Source: Streptomyces durocortorensis
GTDB taxonomy: Bacteria > Actinomycetota > Actinomycetes > Streptomycetales > Streptomycetaceae
DNA: 49,006 nt
Reading direction: 5' to 3'
Assembly: GCF_016901035.1 (NCBI RefSeq)
Contig: NZ_JAFEUF010000026.1
Span: 1-49,006 of the forward strand
Positions 24,577 to 32,724 of this stretch are shown here, piece by piece; the first letter of the stretch is position 1; every line of letters starts with the position of its first letter. Below the pieces are notes generated by a model. It was not told the DNA's origin, did no database searches, and saw nothing but the letters and a program-made list of their open reading frames with translations. A program made the position numbers and the translations under genes.

Positions 24577-25757
24577 GACTTCTCCCCTGGATTCTTCGGA
24601 GCCGCTGGTTGCTTCGGAACAGCCGGATTCTTCGGCTTCTTCGTGCGGGCGAGGCCCAGGCGGGCGAGGCCGCCGGGCAGGAACAGGACCACCGCGACGA
24701 CCGCCGCGCCGTACAGATAGCGGGACGCCTCACCGGGTGCCAGACCGCCCGTGCCGGGGGCGGAGACCAGCGGCAGGGAGTCGCTGTAGTGCGTGAACAC
24801 CTGCGGGAGCAGGGAGACGAAGGCGGCGCCGATCACGGCTCCCGCGACGCTGCCGAGCCCGCCGATGACGATCATGGCGAGGTATTCGAGGGACAGGATC
24901 ATGCCGAAGTACTCGGGCACGGTCCGCTGGAAGACCAGGGCGAGCAGGACGCCCGCGAGGCCCGCGTACATCGAGGACAGGACGAAGACGCCGGCCCGGT
25001 AGCGGGCCACCGGCACACCCATCACCCCGGCCGCGATCCGGTGGTCGCGGATGGCGTTCATGGCGCGTCCGGGACGGCCGCGCAGCACGCCCCGGGCGAA
25101 CAGCGCGCTCAGCAGGAGCGCGAGCAGACCGGCGTACCAGAGCTTCTCCGAGGAGCCGAACGGCACGGCGGCGACGACGAGTTCGGAGTCGTCGAAGGTG
25201 AACCCGAAGACGGACAGCGGCGGTACGGCCCTGCCGTTGTAACCCCCTGTCAGCGAGCCCGCGTTGAACAGGATGTGCTGCCCGATGAAGATCAGCGCGA
25301 GGGTCGCGATGCCGAGGTACGCGCCGCGCAGCCGTCCGGCGATGGGGCTGAAGATGCCGCCCGCCGCCCCGGCGAGCAGCACCGCGAGGATCGCGGCGAG
25401 CCAGGTGGGCAGCCCGAGGCCGTTCAGCGTGTGGCCGTTCTCGGTGCTGCTCTCCCCTGCCAGGACGCAGTAGCCGTACGCGCCGACGGCGAGGAAGAAG
25501 GCGTGGCCCATGGAGAGTTGGCCGGTGGCGCCGGTGAGCATGTTGAGCCCGATGGCACCGATGGCCGCCGCCATCGCGAACAGTCCGGCCTGGAGCCAGA
25601 AGCGGTCCAGGTAGAACGGGAGGGCGAGGAGCAGGAGGGAGCCGATGAGGACGGCGTACGTGCGGGGGCTGCGCAGCCGGTCGGTGAGGCTCTCCGGTCC
25701 GCCGCCGCGTACGGAAGTGGCGGGGACGGCGGGGGTCTCGGCGGTGGTGTCAGACAC
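24573..25757 (-). CDS. ABC transporter permease, LivM type
   Basis: A 394-residue inner-membrane permease with about ten hydrophobic segments. Family blocks: MLTGATGQLSMGHAFFLAVGAYGY (the LivM/LivH GQ-S-GHA motif), LRGAYLGIATLALIFIGQHI, the EAA-like cytoplasmic loop ARGVLRGRPGRAMNAIRDHRIAAGVMGV that contacts the ATPases, and MIVIGGLGSVAGAVIGAAFV. The C-terminal tail is Lys/Pro-rich (TKKPKNPAVPKQPAAPKNP). Starts at a GTG preceded by AAGGAGCTGGCCC, overlapping livH by 8 nt and the binding protein by 4 nt. Confidence 0.92.
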   Translation of the reverse strand: MSDTTAETPAVPATSVRGGGPESLTDRLRSPRTYAVLIGSLLLLALPFYLDRFWLQAGLFAMAAAIGAIGLNMLTGATGQLSMGHAFFLAVGAYGYCVLAGESSTENGHTLNGLGLPTWLAAILAVLLAGAAGGIFSPIAGRLRGAYLGIATLALIFIGQHILFNAGSLTGGYNGRAVPPLSVFGFTFDDSELVVAAVPFGSSEKLWYAGLLALLLSALFARGVLRGRPGRAMNAIRDHRIAAGVMGVPVARYRAGVFVLSSMYAGLAGVLLALVFQRTVPEYFGMILSLEYLAMIVIGGLGSVAGAVIGAAFVSLLPQVFTHYSDSLPLVSAPGTGGLAPGEASRYLYGAAVVAVVLFLPGGLARLGLARTKKPKNPAVPKQPAAPKNPGEKS

Positions 25758-26640
25758 GGGCCAGCTCCTTCGTGCCGAAGAGTCCCGCGGGGCGGATCAG
25801 CAGGACGGCCACCATCACCAGGTAGGGCGCCAGATCGCCGATGCCCCGGCCGAGGAAGGAGAGATCGCTCTGATAGCCGGTGGCGAGCGACTCGGTGACG
25901 CCGACGATGAGTCCGCCGGCCAGCGCCCCGGTGGTGGAGTCGAGTCCGCCGAGGATCGCGGCGGGGAACGCCTTGAGAGCGGCGAGCGAGGTGGCGCGCT
26001 CCAGGCCGGGGGTCGGGAACACCGTGAGGAAGAGCGCGGCGACGGCGGCCAGCGCCCCGGCGACCGCCCACGCGGCGAGCGAGACCCGCCCCAGCTTGAT
26101 GCCCATGAGCGCCGCCGTCTGCGGGTTCTCGGCGGCGGCCCGCATCGACACGCCCCACGAGGTGTAGCGGAAGGCGAGCAGGAACACCGTGATCAGCAGC
26201 CCGGCGGCGAGGAACGCGGCGATGCGGGTCTGGGCGAGGGTGACACCGCCGATGGTGACGACCTCGTTGCCCCAGGGGTCTCCGAGGGCGAGCACGTCCG
26301 TGCCCATCCGGCGGGTGAGTTCGGTGATCAGGAGGATGTCGACGCCGATGGTGACGATGGCGAGGACGCTGTGGTCGCTGCCCCGGTAGCGGCGCATCAC
26401 GAAGAACTCGATGGCCGCCCCGACGGACGCGGCCCCGGCGATCCCGACGAGCAGCGCGGGCCAGAACCCGATGTCGTCGTGGAGCACGGCGGTGACGTAG
26501 CCGCCGGCCAACAGCAGGGACGCGTGGGCGAAGTTGACGACCTCGGTGGCCTTGAAGATGACGACGAACCCGAGCGCGATGAGTGCGTAGACCGAGCCGA
26601 TCGACAGGCCGCCGAGGAGGAGTTCGACGAACGTGGTCAT
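25750..26640 (-). CDS. ABC transporter permease, LivH type
   Basis: A 296-residue integral membrane protein with about eight helices. It starts TTFVELLLGGLSIGSVYALIALGFVVIFKATEVVNFAHASLLLAGGY, the characteristic LivH opening, and carries the loop YTSWGVSMRAAAENPQTAALMGI that couples to the ATP-binding proteins. It forms the permease heterodimer with the LivM-type product. The start codon overlaps the stop of the upstream ATPase gene by ATGA. Confidence 0.92.
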   Translation of the reverse strand: MTTFVELLLGGLSIGSVYALIALGFVVIFKATEVVNFAHASLLLAGGYVTAVLHDDIGFWPALLVGIAGAASVGAAIEFFVMRRYRGSDHSVLAIVTIGVDILLITELTRRMGTDVLALGDPWGNEVVTIGGVTLAQTRIAAFLAAGLLITVFLLAFRYTSWGVSMRAAAENPQTAALMGIKLGRVSLAAWAVAGALAAVAALFLTVFPTPGLERATSLAALKAFPAAILGGLDSTTGALAGGLIVGVTESLATGYQSDLSFLGRGIGDLAPYLVMVAVLLIRPAGLFGTKELARV

Positions 26641-27437
26641 TGAGGTGCTCCCAAGTAGGCCTGGACGACGGCCGGGTCGTTCTGGACCTCGGCGGGGGTT
26701 CCCCCGGCGATCCGTCGTCCGAAGTCGAGTACGGTCACCGCGTCCGCGAGCCGCATCACCACCCCCATGTCGTGCTCGACCAGCACGATGGAGATGCCGA
26801 GGCTGTCGCGCACGTCGGCCACGACGGCGGCGGTGCGGCGGCGTTCGTCGGCGGTCATCCCGGCGATCGGCTCGTCCAGCAGCAGGACCTTGGGCTCCAT
26901 GCACAGGGCGCGGCCGAGTTCGACGAGCTTCTGCTGCCCGTACGGAAGCGATCCCGCGGGTCGCTCCAACTGCCCCTCCAGTCCGATGAACTCGGCGATC
27001 TCCCGGACCCGGTCGCGGTGGCGTCGCTCCTCGCGGACGGCGGAGGGCAGCCGCAGGCCGGTGGCGACGAACCCGGAGCGGGTCAGCCGGTGGCGGCCGA
27101 GAAGGAGGCTGTCGGCGACGGTCGCGTGCGGGGGCAGCGCCAGGTTCTGGAAGGTGCGGGCGACCCCGAGGTCCGCGATGGCGTGCGGCGGGAGTCCGGT
27201 GAGCTCGGTGTCGCCGAGGCGGACGTGTCCGGAGGTGGCGCGGTAGACGCCGGACAGGACGTTGAAGCAGGTGGACTTGCCCGCGCCGTTGGGTCCGATG
27301 ACGGCGTGCACGCTGCCGGGTTCGACGGTGAAGGAGACGGCGTCCAGGGCGGTGAGCCCGGCGAAGCGGACGGTGACGTCCTGCACGGCGAGAGCGGCCG
27401 CGGTGGTGTCCTGGCGGGCCGGTGCGGTGGTCGTCAT
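26637..27437 (-). CDS. ABC transporter ATP-binding protein, LivG type
   Basis: A 266-residue ATPase. Walker A is GPNGAGKST, the Q-loop region VARTFQNLALPPHATVADSLL, the signature-like stretch LPYGQQKLVELGRALCMEPKVLLLDEP (degenerate LSGGQ with Walker B), and the switch VLVEHDMGVVMRLADAVTVLDFGR. The long insert after the Q-loop and the C-terminal PAEVQNDPAVVQAYLG are LivG hallmarks. It is cytoplasmic and pairs with LivF. It overlaps the genes on both sides by 4 nt. Confidence 0.93.
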   Translation of the reverse strand: MTTTAPARQDTTAAALAVQDVTVRFAGLTALDAVSFTVEPGSVHAVIGPNGAGKSTCFNVLSGVYRATSGHVRLGDTELTGLPPHAIADLGVARTFQNLALPPHATVADSLLLGRHRLTRSGFVATGLRLPSAVREERRHRDRVREIAEFIGLEGQLERPAGSLPYGQQKLVELGRALCMEPKVLLLDEPIAGMTADERRRTAAVVADVRDSLGISIVLVEHDMGVVMRLADAVTVLDFGRRIAGGTPAEVQNDPAVVQAYLGAPQ

Positions 27438-28231
27438 GCGGACCACCTGCTCAGGGTGCGCCGGGTCCGCGCGGCCGGGTCGGCGTCCGCCGCCGCGTCC
27501 TCGTCGACGACGCCGAGGTAGCGGCGGCGGACCTCGTCGGAGGCGGCGAGTTCGTCGGCGGGCCCGGCCAGGGCGACCTCGCCGACGTCGAGGACGTACG
27601 CCGTGGAGGCGAGGCGCAGGGCGATCGCCGCGTTCTGCTCGACGAGCATGACGGAGGTGCCGCTCGCGTTGATCTCCTGCACGGTCTCGGCGATCCTGGC
27701 CGCCATCAGCGGGGCGAGGCCGAGCGAGGGCTCGTCCAGCAGGAGCAGCCGGGGCCCGGCCATCAGGGCGCGGCCCATGGCCAGCATCTGCTGTTCGCCG
27801 CCGGACAGCAGCCCGGCCCGCTGGTGCGCGCGGTCGGCGAGCACCGGGAACAGCTCGTGCACCCGGGCGAGGGCCGCGCTCGTCTCCTTGCGCCCGCCGC
27901 GTGCCCCGAGGGCGCCCGCCCGCAGGTTGTCGGCCACCGTCATCCGGGCGAAGACCTGCCGGCCCTCCGGTACCTGGACGACTCCCGCGGCCACCACCTG
28001 GGCGGGCCGCAGCCCCTCCAGGGGGCGGCCGTCGAACCGGATGGTCCCGGTGCCCGTCCCGCGGTGGAAGCCGAGGGTCCGCGACACGGCCCGCAGCAGC
28101 GTGGTCTTGCCCGCGCCGTTGCCGCCGAGTACGGCGGTGATCCCGCCGTCCGGTACGTCGACGGAGATGTCGCGCAGGGCCCGGACCGGCCCGTAGCCGA
28201 CGGACAGCGCGCGGATCTCTAGCGTTGCCAT
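27434..28231 (-). CDS. ABC transporter ATP-binding protein, LivF type
   Basis: A 265-residue ATPase, first gene of the operon. Walker A is GGNGAGKTT, LivF-specific QVPEGRQVFARMTVADNLRAGAL, signature LLSGGEQQMLAMGRALMAGPRLLLLDEPSLGL, and LVEQNAAIALRLASTAYVLDVG. The C-terminal extension beyond SDEVRRRYLG (about 25 residues, Asp/Ala-rich then Arg-rich) is longer than usual. The ATG is preceded by GGAGGAGG, the strongest ribosome site in this operon. The divergent PucR-type gene upstream is the likely regulator. Confidence 0.93.
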   Translation of the reverse strand: MATLEIRALSVGYGPVRALRDISVDVPDGGITAVLGGNGAGKTTLLRAVSRTLGFHRGTGTGTIRFDGRPLEGLRPAQVVAAGVVQVPEGRQVFARMTVADNLRAGALGARGGRKETSAALARVHELFPVLADRAHQRAGLLSGGEQQMLAMGRALMAGPRLLLLDEPSLGLAPLMAARIAETVQEINASGTSVMLVEQNAAIALRLASTAYVLDVGEVALAGPADELAASDEVRRRYLGVVDEDAAADADPAARTRRTLSRWSA

Positions 28232-28242
28232 GCGTCCTCCTC

Positions 28243-28288
28243 CTTCCGCCATGTCGTGTGTCGTGCTTCCGCCATGTCGTGTGTCGTG
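28243..28288. repeat. 23-bp perfect tandem direct repeat before livF
   Basis: Two identical adjacent 23-bp units occupy 28243-28265 and 28266-28288, sharing the core CGCCATGTCGTGTGTCG. They lie 12 bases upstream of the livF start codon, overlapping the expected leader. Confidence 0.75.
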
Positions 28289-28381
28289 TGTGGTGCTCAT
28301 CGGTGGGGGTGGTGCCACAGACCAGCACCGGGCGGGACGTGCGTCCACGGGGCGGGGCCGACTCGATGCGGGCGACCAGCG

Positions 28382-28410
28382 AACGAGGGGCCTCGTTGTG
28401 CACGCGCACA
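28382..28410. promoter_or_regulatory. Two overlapping palindromes in the livF-pucR divergent gap
   Basis: AACGAGGGGCCTCGTT (28382-28397) is a perfect 7+2+7 inverted repeat, directly followed by TGTGC-ACGC-GCACA (28397-28410). They lie midway in the 268-bp divergent region and are good candidates for the binding site of the adjacent PucR-type regulator. No function is proven. Confidence 0.55.
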
Positions 28411-28499
28411 GACGCGGTGACGGGCGGGCGCCCGCCCGCGGGGCCGGTGGCATCCTCATCGGTCATCAGGAGCGCCCGGACCCGGGGACGGAGCGGCGG

Positions 28500-29408
28500 A
28501 TGCGGCGGATGCGGCGTGGAACGCGGTACGGGGCGCTGCTCGGCCCGCTGCTGGCGGGCGACGCCGCGCCGGACCTGGTGGCGCGTGCGGCGCGCGGCCT
28601 CGGGCTGCCGGAGCGGGGGCGTTACGCGGTGGTGGTGCTGGGCGCGCCGGTGCCGCCGGCGGCGGTGGTCCAAGGTCCGGACACAGACGGGACGCGCTGG
28701 TGGTGGGGCGCGGCGGCAAGTTTTCCGGGCACGGAGGCGGGCCGGGAGGGCTGGGAGGTGCAGCGGGCTCAGGAGGGCTGGGAGGATCGGAGGGCTCACG
28801 GGCCTCGGGAGGGCCGAGGGGCTCGGGAGGCTCAGGCGGGCCGGGAGGCTCAGGAGGCTCAGGCGGGCCGGGAGGCTCGGGAAGTCGCGGTGGTGCTGCT
28901 GGGCCCGGCGGGCCCGGCGCGGGCGGTGGTGCGCCTCAGGGAGCTGGGCGCCGGGCCGGGGGGCGTGAGCCCGGTGGTGGGCTCGCCGGCGGAGTTGGGC
29001 GCGGCGCGCCGACTGGCGGGTACGGCGCTGCTGACGTGCGAGCCGGGCAGCCGGGAGATCGTCCGGCTGGACGAGCGGCTTCCGGCGGCCCTGCTGGTGA
29101 GCCGCCCGGAGCTGTCCACCCGGCTCCTTGCGGAGGTGTTCGGCCCGCTGCTGACGCTGGTACCGGCGGAGCGGTCCCTGCTGGTCGGGACGCTGGAGGC
29201 GTGGATGGAGTGCGGGGGTTCGGTGGGGCGGGCCGCGGCCCGGCTGGGCTGTCACCGCAACACGGTGTTCAACCGGCTGCGGCGCCTGGAACGCCTGACC
29301 GCACGCTCGCTGTCCCGGCCGCGCGAGCTGGTCGACCTGGTGCTCGCGCTGGACGTGCTGCGGCTGTCATCGGCCCCACCGCGACGGCTGTCGTCAGCCC
29401 CACCGTGA
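28500..29408 (+). CDS. PucR-type helix-turn-helix regulator
   Basis: A 302-residue regulator. The C-terminal 80 residues are the PucR HTH: ERSLLVGTLEAWMECGGSVG, then RAAARLGCHRNTVFNRLRRLE, with the recognition helix around HRNTVFNRL. The N-terminal part (RYGALLGPLLAGDAAPDLVARAARGLGLPERGRYAVVVLG) resembles the sensing region of Streptomyces PucR proteins linked to transport operons. A Glu/Ala/Gly/Arg-rich stretch at about residues 80-125 is low-complexity and contains an in-frame 27-bp duplication. ATG 28500 is chosen because GGAG is 6 nt upstream. Divergent from livF, so probably its regulator. The C-terminus has a small RLSSAPP repeat. Confidence 0.85.
   Translation: MRRMRRGTRYGALLGPLLAGDAAPDLVARAARGLGLPERGRYAVVVLGAPVPPAAVVQGPDTDGTRWWWGAAASFPGTEAGREGWEVQRAQEGWEDRRAHGPREGRGAREAQAGREAQEAQAGREAREVAVVLLGPAGPARAVVRLRELGAGPGGVSPVVGSPAELGAARRLAGTALLTCEPGSREIVRLDERLPAALLVSRPELSTRLLAEVFGPLLTLVPAERSLLVGTLEAWMECGGSVGRAAARLGCHRNTVFNRLRRLERLTARSLSRPRELVDLVLALDVLRLSSAPPRRLSSAPP
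28826..28878 (+). repeat. In-frame 27-bp duplication inside the pucR-like gene
   Basis: A 26-bp sequence at 28826-28851 is repeated exactly at 28853-28878, period 27 bp or nine codons, keeping the frame. Shorter GGAGGCTC units extend on both sides from about 28740. It encodes a REAQAG-type low-complexity linker. Confidence 0.7.
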
Positions 29409-29456
29409 GGGGAGGCCGCCACGGGGCGGAGCCGACGACAGCCGGTCGTACGGTCG

Positions 29457-30593
29457 TCAGCCCGCCAGGAAGTCCCGGGCGATCGACTCCGCCGCCCGCT
29501 CCAGCAGCGGCCCGGCCTGGGCCATCGACACCGCCGGGTCCGGTTCCAGGTCGGCCAGGGCGTAGGCGCGGCGGATGCCCGCCTTCTCCAGGGCCTCCGG
29601 GGGCAGGGCGAGGCGGCCGCAGACCGCGACGACCTCGATCCCGGCCGCGCGGGCGGCGGAGGCGACCCCGGCCGGGGCCTTGCCGTGCAGGGTCTGCTCG
29701 TCGAGCGAGCCCTCGCCGGTGATCACGAGCGTGGCGCGGGCGAGCGCGGGGGCGAAGCCGAGGACGTCGAGCATGACCTCGATGCCGGGGCGGAAGCGGG
29801 CGCCGAGGGCGACGAGCGCCCCGTAGCCGATGCCTCCGGCCGCGCCCGCGCCGGGCAGGGCCGCCGTGTCGGGGCCCAGGATCGAGGCGTAGTGGGTGAG
29901 GGCCGCGTCGAGGACCGCGATGTCCTCCTCGCTCGCGCCCTTCTGCCGGCCGTACACCTCGGGCGCGCCCTTGGGCCCGGTCAGCGGGTTGTCGACGTCG
30001 CTGGCCAGGATCAGGTCGACGTCCGCCAGACGCGGGTCGAGCCCGGAGAGGTCGGCCTCGGCCAGCTCCGCGAGGGGGCCGCCGCCGGGGGCGACGGGCT
30101 TGCCGTCCGCGTCCAGGAAGCGGGCGCCGAGGGCGGCGAGCATGCCCGCGCCGCCGTCGGTGGTGGCGCTGCCGCCGACCCCGAACACGATCGTCGTCGC
30201 CCCCGCCTCCAGGGCCGCCTTCAGCAGCTCGCCCGAGCCGTACGTGGTGGCCGTGAGCGGGGCGAACACCCCGTCGGGCAGGTGCTGGAGGCCCGAGGCC
30301 TCGGCCATCTCCACCACGGCGGTGTCCCCGCGCAGCGCGTACGCCGCCGTCACCGGATCCCCGAGGGGCCCGGTCACCCGCGCCTCGCGGCGCTCGAATC
30401 CGGCGGCCACCGCCCCCGCGACCGTACCGTCGCCGCCGTCCGCGACCGGCAGGGTTTCCACCGCCAGGCCGGGTACGACACGCCGCAGCCCGGCCGTCAC
30501 CCGCTCCGCGACCTCTACGGCCGTGAGCGAGCCCTTGAACTTGTCCGCCGCCACGAGCACGCGGGCGGTCTCCACATCTGCTCCGTCCGTCAC
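29457..30593 (-). CDS. Glycerate kinase (GlxK/GarK family)
   Basis: Phosphorylates D-glycerate with ATP, in most relatives to 2-phosphoglycerate. The 378 residues match the type-1 glycerate kinase family: VLVAADKFKGSLTAVEVAERV (normally APDSFKGSLSA), LPVADGGDGTV, GVGGSATTDGGAGMLAALGARF, DVDNPLTGPKGA, FGFAPALARATLVITGEGSLDEQT-like LVITGEGSLDEQTLHGKAPAG. GTG 30593 is chosen behind AAGGG; a GTG 15 nt further in is possible. It is convergent with the PucR-type gene, with only 48 bp between. Glycerate would derive from glyoxylate, which the ethylmalonyl-CoA pathway also produces, but a link is speculative. Confidence 0.92.
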   Translation of the reverse strand: MTDGADVETARVLVAADKFKGSLTAVEVAERVTAGLRRVVPGLAVETLPVADGGDGTVAGAVAAGFERREARVTGPLGDPVTAAYALRGDTAVVEMAEASGLQHLPDGVFAPLTATTYGSGELLKAALEAGATTIVFGVGGSATTDGGAGMLAALGARFLDADGKPVAPGGGPLAELAEADLSGLDPRLADVDLILASDVDNPLTGPKGAPEVYGRQKGASEEDIAVLDAALTHYASILGPDTAALPGAGAAGGIGYGALVALGARFRPGIEVMLDVLGFAPALARATLVITGEGSLDEQTLHGKAPAGVASAARAAGIEVVAVCGRLALPPEALEKAGIRRAYALADLEPDPAVSMAQAGPLLERAAESIARDFLAG

Positions 30594-30716
30594 CTTGCAT
30601 CCCTTGCTTTCGAACAGGCAGTCGCGCCGCCCCGACCCTATCCGCACGACCCCTGATCTGCCCATGGCCGTCCGGAACCGCCCCGCTGCCCCGCTCCCCC
30701 CACTACGCTGTCGGCC

Positions 30717-31214
30717 GTGACGACTCCCGACGCCGACTACGCCGCGTACATCGCCGGCCTCCCCCGGGTCCTCGCCGGTGCCGCCTCGCTCTTTCGCGAC
30801 GCGACCGGCCGGGTCCTGCTCGTCGAGCCGAACTACCGCAAGGGCTGGGCACTGCCCGGCGGGACGATCGAGTCGGAGACGGGCGAGGGCCCCCGGCAGG
30901 GCGCCCGCCGCGAGACGGCGGAGGAGATCGGCCTCGACGTGGCCCCGGGTCGGCTGCTCGCCGTGGACTGGGTGCGGGGCGCGGGCCGGCCGCCGATCGT
31001 GGCGTACTTGTACGACGGCGGGATCCTCACCGCCGACCGGCTGGCCGCGATCCGGCTCCAGGAGGAGGAGCTGCTGTCCTGGCGACTGGTGGCCCCCGCC
31101 GAGCTGGACGACTACCTGCTGGGCACGCTCGGCGGCCGGGTGCGGGCGGCGCTGGAGGCCCTGGCGACGGGCGGCGGCCCTGTGGAGCTGGAGGACGGCG
31201 AGCCGGTCGCGTAG
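30717..31214 (+). CDS. NUDIX hydrolase
   Basis: A 165-residue NUDIX pyrophosphohydrolase. The Nudix box is complete: GGTIESETGEGPRQGARRE followed by TAEEIGLD, fitting GX5EX7REX2EEXG with the metal-binding glutamates. Substrate (nucleotide, ADP-ribose or other diphosphate) is unknown. The GTG lies 7 nt after a -10-like TACGCT (30704-30709) without a ribosome site, so a leaderless message is likely. Divergent from glycerate kinase across 123 bp. Confidence 0.9.
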   Translation: MTTPDADYAAYIAGLPRVLAGAASLFRDATGRVLLVEPNYRKGWALPGGTIESETGEGPRQGARRETAEEIGLDVAPGRLLAVDWVRGAGRPPIVAYLYDGGILTADRLAAIRLQEEELLSWRLVAPAELDDYLLGTLGGRVRAALEALATGGGPVELEDGEPVA

Positions 31215-31388
31215 GAGAACCTCCCGGCAGCGGGCCGTACGGTCCGGCGGCGGGTGATCGAATCGTTGCCGTCCGACGTACAACCGCGCACCGCCCTCCC
31301 CGGTCTCCTGATCAGCCGTGAGGACACACCTCGGGCCGGCGCACCCGCGTGCCCGCCCCCGGCGGCAGGGAAGAGGGACGGATCGCAC

Positions 31389-32168
31389 GTGAGGAAGACG
31401 ATCGGGCGAGCGGTCGTGGCCGGTGGGGCCGCTGCCGTGTTCACCGGGGTGGCGGCGGTGCCGGCCGGGGCAGCGGAGGGCGGGGTCGCCTTCAGCCGGG
31501 TCACGATGAACGGCGGGAAGCCGATCGTGGTCGGGGTCGAGGAGGAGGTCAAGGTGTACGGAACCCTCCGGATGACCACCAAGCTGAAGTACGACTACGG
31601 GCCGACGGCGTTCCCCTACCGCGGCAAGCCCGGCTGGGGGGACGAGCTGTGGAACGCCATCGAAGGCAGTGACTGCAAGGTGGTGAACAAGGCGAAGGGC
31701 ATCTGCGACTTCGAGCAGTGGCTGTACATCGACCCCCGGCACCTCGACTTCGGGAACGAGGACGCCGGAGCGTGGAAGACCGCCGCTCGGATCCGCCTCG
31801 CGGGCGACGCCTGGGACATCGACGACGAGAACCTTCCGCTGTGGGTCCAGCGGGCCACCCGGGTCACGGTCAACGCCTCGCCCGAGCCTGTCGCGAAGGG
31901 GAAGACGATCACCGTGACCGGCAAGGTCACCCGGGCGAACTGGGACACCCACACCTACCAGGGGTACGCCGGCCGCTCGGTGAGCCTGCAGTTCAAGGCG
32001 GCCGGGTCCTCCTCGTACAAGACGGTCAAGAAGGCGACGTCGGGGAAGTCGGGGGTCCTCAGGACCACGGTGAAGGCGACCGGGCCGGGCACCTGGCGGT
32101 GGACGTACCACGGCAACACCACCTCCGGCGCGAGGTCGTCGAACGGGGACTACGTCGCCGTACGGTAG
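31389..32168 (+). CDS. Secreted protein of unknown function
   Basis: A 259-residue exported protein. VRKTIGRAVVAGGAAAVFTG and a following PAGAAEGG give a signal peptide cleaved near residue 30. The mature protein has two parts: an all-beta N-terminal region (VTMNGGKPIVVGVEEEVKVYGTLR) with one cysteine pair candidate (SDCKVVNKAKGICDF), and a C-terminal Ig-like strand region (TRVTVNASPEPVAKGKTITVTGKVTRA ... GTWRWTYHGN), common in Streptomyces extracellular proteins. No enzyme motif is seen. GTG 31389 is chosen because the signal peptide begins there; a longer frame from 31254 would bury it. Confidence 0.8.
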   Translation: MRKTIGRAVVAGGAAAVFTGVAAVPAGAAEGGVAFSRVTMNGGKPIVVGVEEEVKVYGTLRMTTKLKYDYGPTAFPYRGKPGWGDELWNAIEGSDCKVVNKAKGICDFEQWLYIDPRHLDFGNEDAGAWKTAARIRLAGDAWDIDDENLPLWVQRATRVTVNASPEPVAKGKTITVTGKVTRANWDTHTYQGYAGRSVSLQFKAAGSSSYKTVKKATSGKSGVLRTTVKATGPGTWRWTYHGNTTSGARSSNGDYVAVR

Positions 32169-32187
32169 GCGCCGCACGAAGCCGTGA

Positions 32188-32231
32188 CCGTGACCGTCCC
32201 CGTACCGGCTCCGGTGCGGGGACGGTCACGG
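32188..32231. terminator. Bidirectional terminator hairpin
   Basis: Arms of 21 nt (32188-32208 and 32211-32231) pair with a single G-T exception, core GTGACCGTCCCCG. It lies between convergent genes ending at 32168 and 32254 and can serve both. Confidence 0.85.
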
Positions 32232-32253
32232 CCGGCAGCGGAGCGAACGGCGG

Positions 32254-32454
32254 TCAGCCCTGCTGGGCCTCGGGTTTGGGCTCCACGTCGCGCGCCGTCC
32301 CCTCGCGCTCGGCGACCAGAGCCTCGGTGCGGTGGCCGCGCGCGATGTAGTCGCGGACCACGAGTTCGACGGCGTCCTGGGGGTTTCCGACCCCCGCGAG
32401 CACCATGACTTCGACGACGAGTTCGGCATCCAGACTGACGGTCACCTTGGCCAT
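32254..32454 (-). CDS. Orphan VapB-like ribbon-helix-helix protein
   Basis: A 66-residue protein beginning MAKVTVSLDAELVVEVMVLAG, an N-terminal beta-strand and helix as in RHH antitoxins (VapB/DUF2191 type), followed by NPQDAVELVVRDYIARG. The Glu/Lys-rich tail is disordered-looking. RHH proteins bind DNA as dimers and often neutralise a toxin. No PIN-domain or other toxin gene is adjacent, so it is an orphan or a stand-alone regulator. TAGGGTCC precedes the ATG. Confidence 0.75.
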   Translation of the reverse strand: MAKVTVSLDAELVVEVMVLAGVGNPQDAVELVVRDYIARGHRTEALVAEREGTARDVEPKPEAQQG

Positions 32455-32724
32455 GCGCGGACCCTACCCCGGCGCGTTCCGTCCAAGGGCCGGGTTCCCC
32501 GAAGAGCCGGTGGCCGCGGCGCTGGAACGCTGGCTGGACGACGGCCGACGCCCCCCGTCGAGCCGCACCCTGAAGCTGTCAGCGGAAGCCACTCCCGCCG
32601 AACGGCTCACCCGCTGCCCGCCGGCCGGGTAGCCGCCCATGGTGCCGGTCCCCACTCTGCGACGGCTCACTGTGGAGATTCACGCCATGGGATGTCCGGC
32701 CGTGTGTCTCTAGCGTTTCCGGCC

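Noticed and set aside
20204-28231. Biosynthetic gene cluster around the kinase and transporter
   Set aside because: No synthase, tailoring enzyme or resistance gene is present; the genes fit nutrient sensing and uptake.
32254-32724. Complete VapBC toxin-antitoxin pair
   Set aside because: Only the RHH protein is present; no PIN-domain frame was found on either strand next to it.
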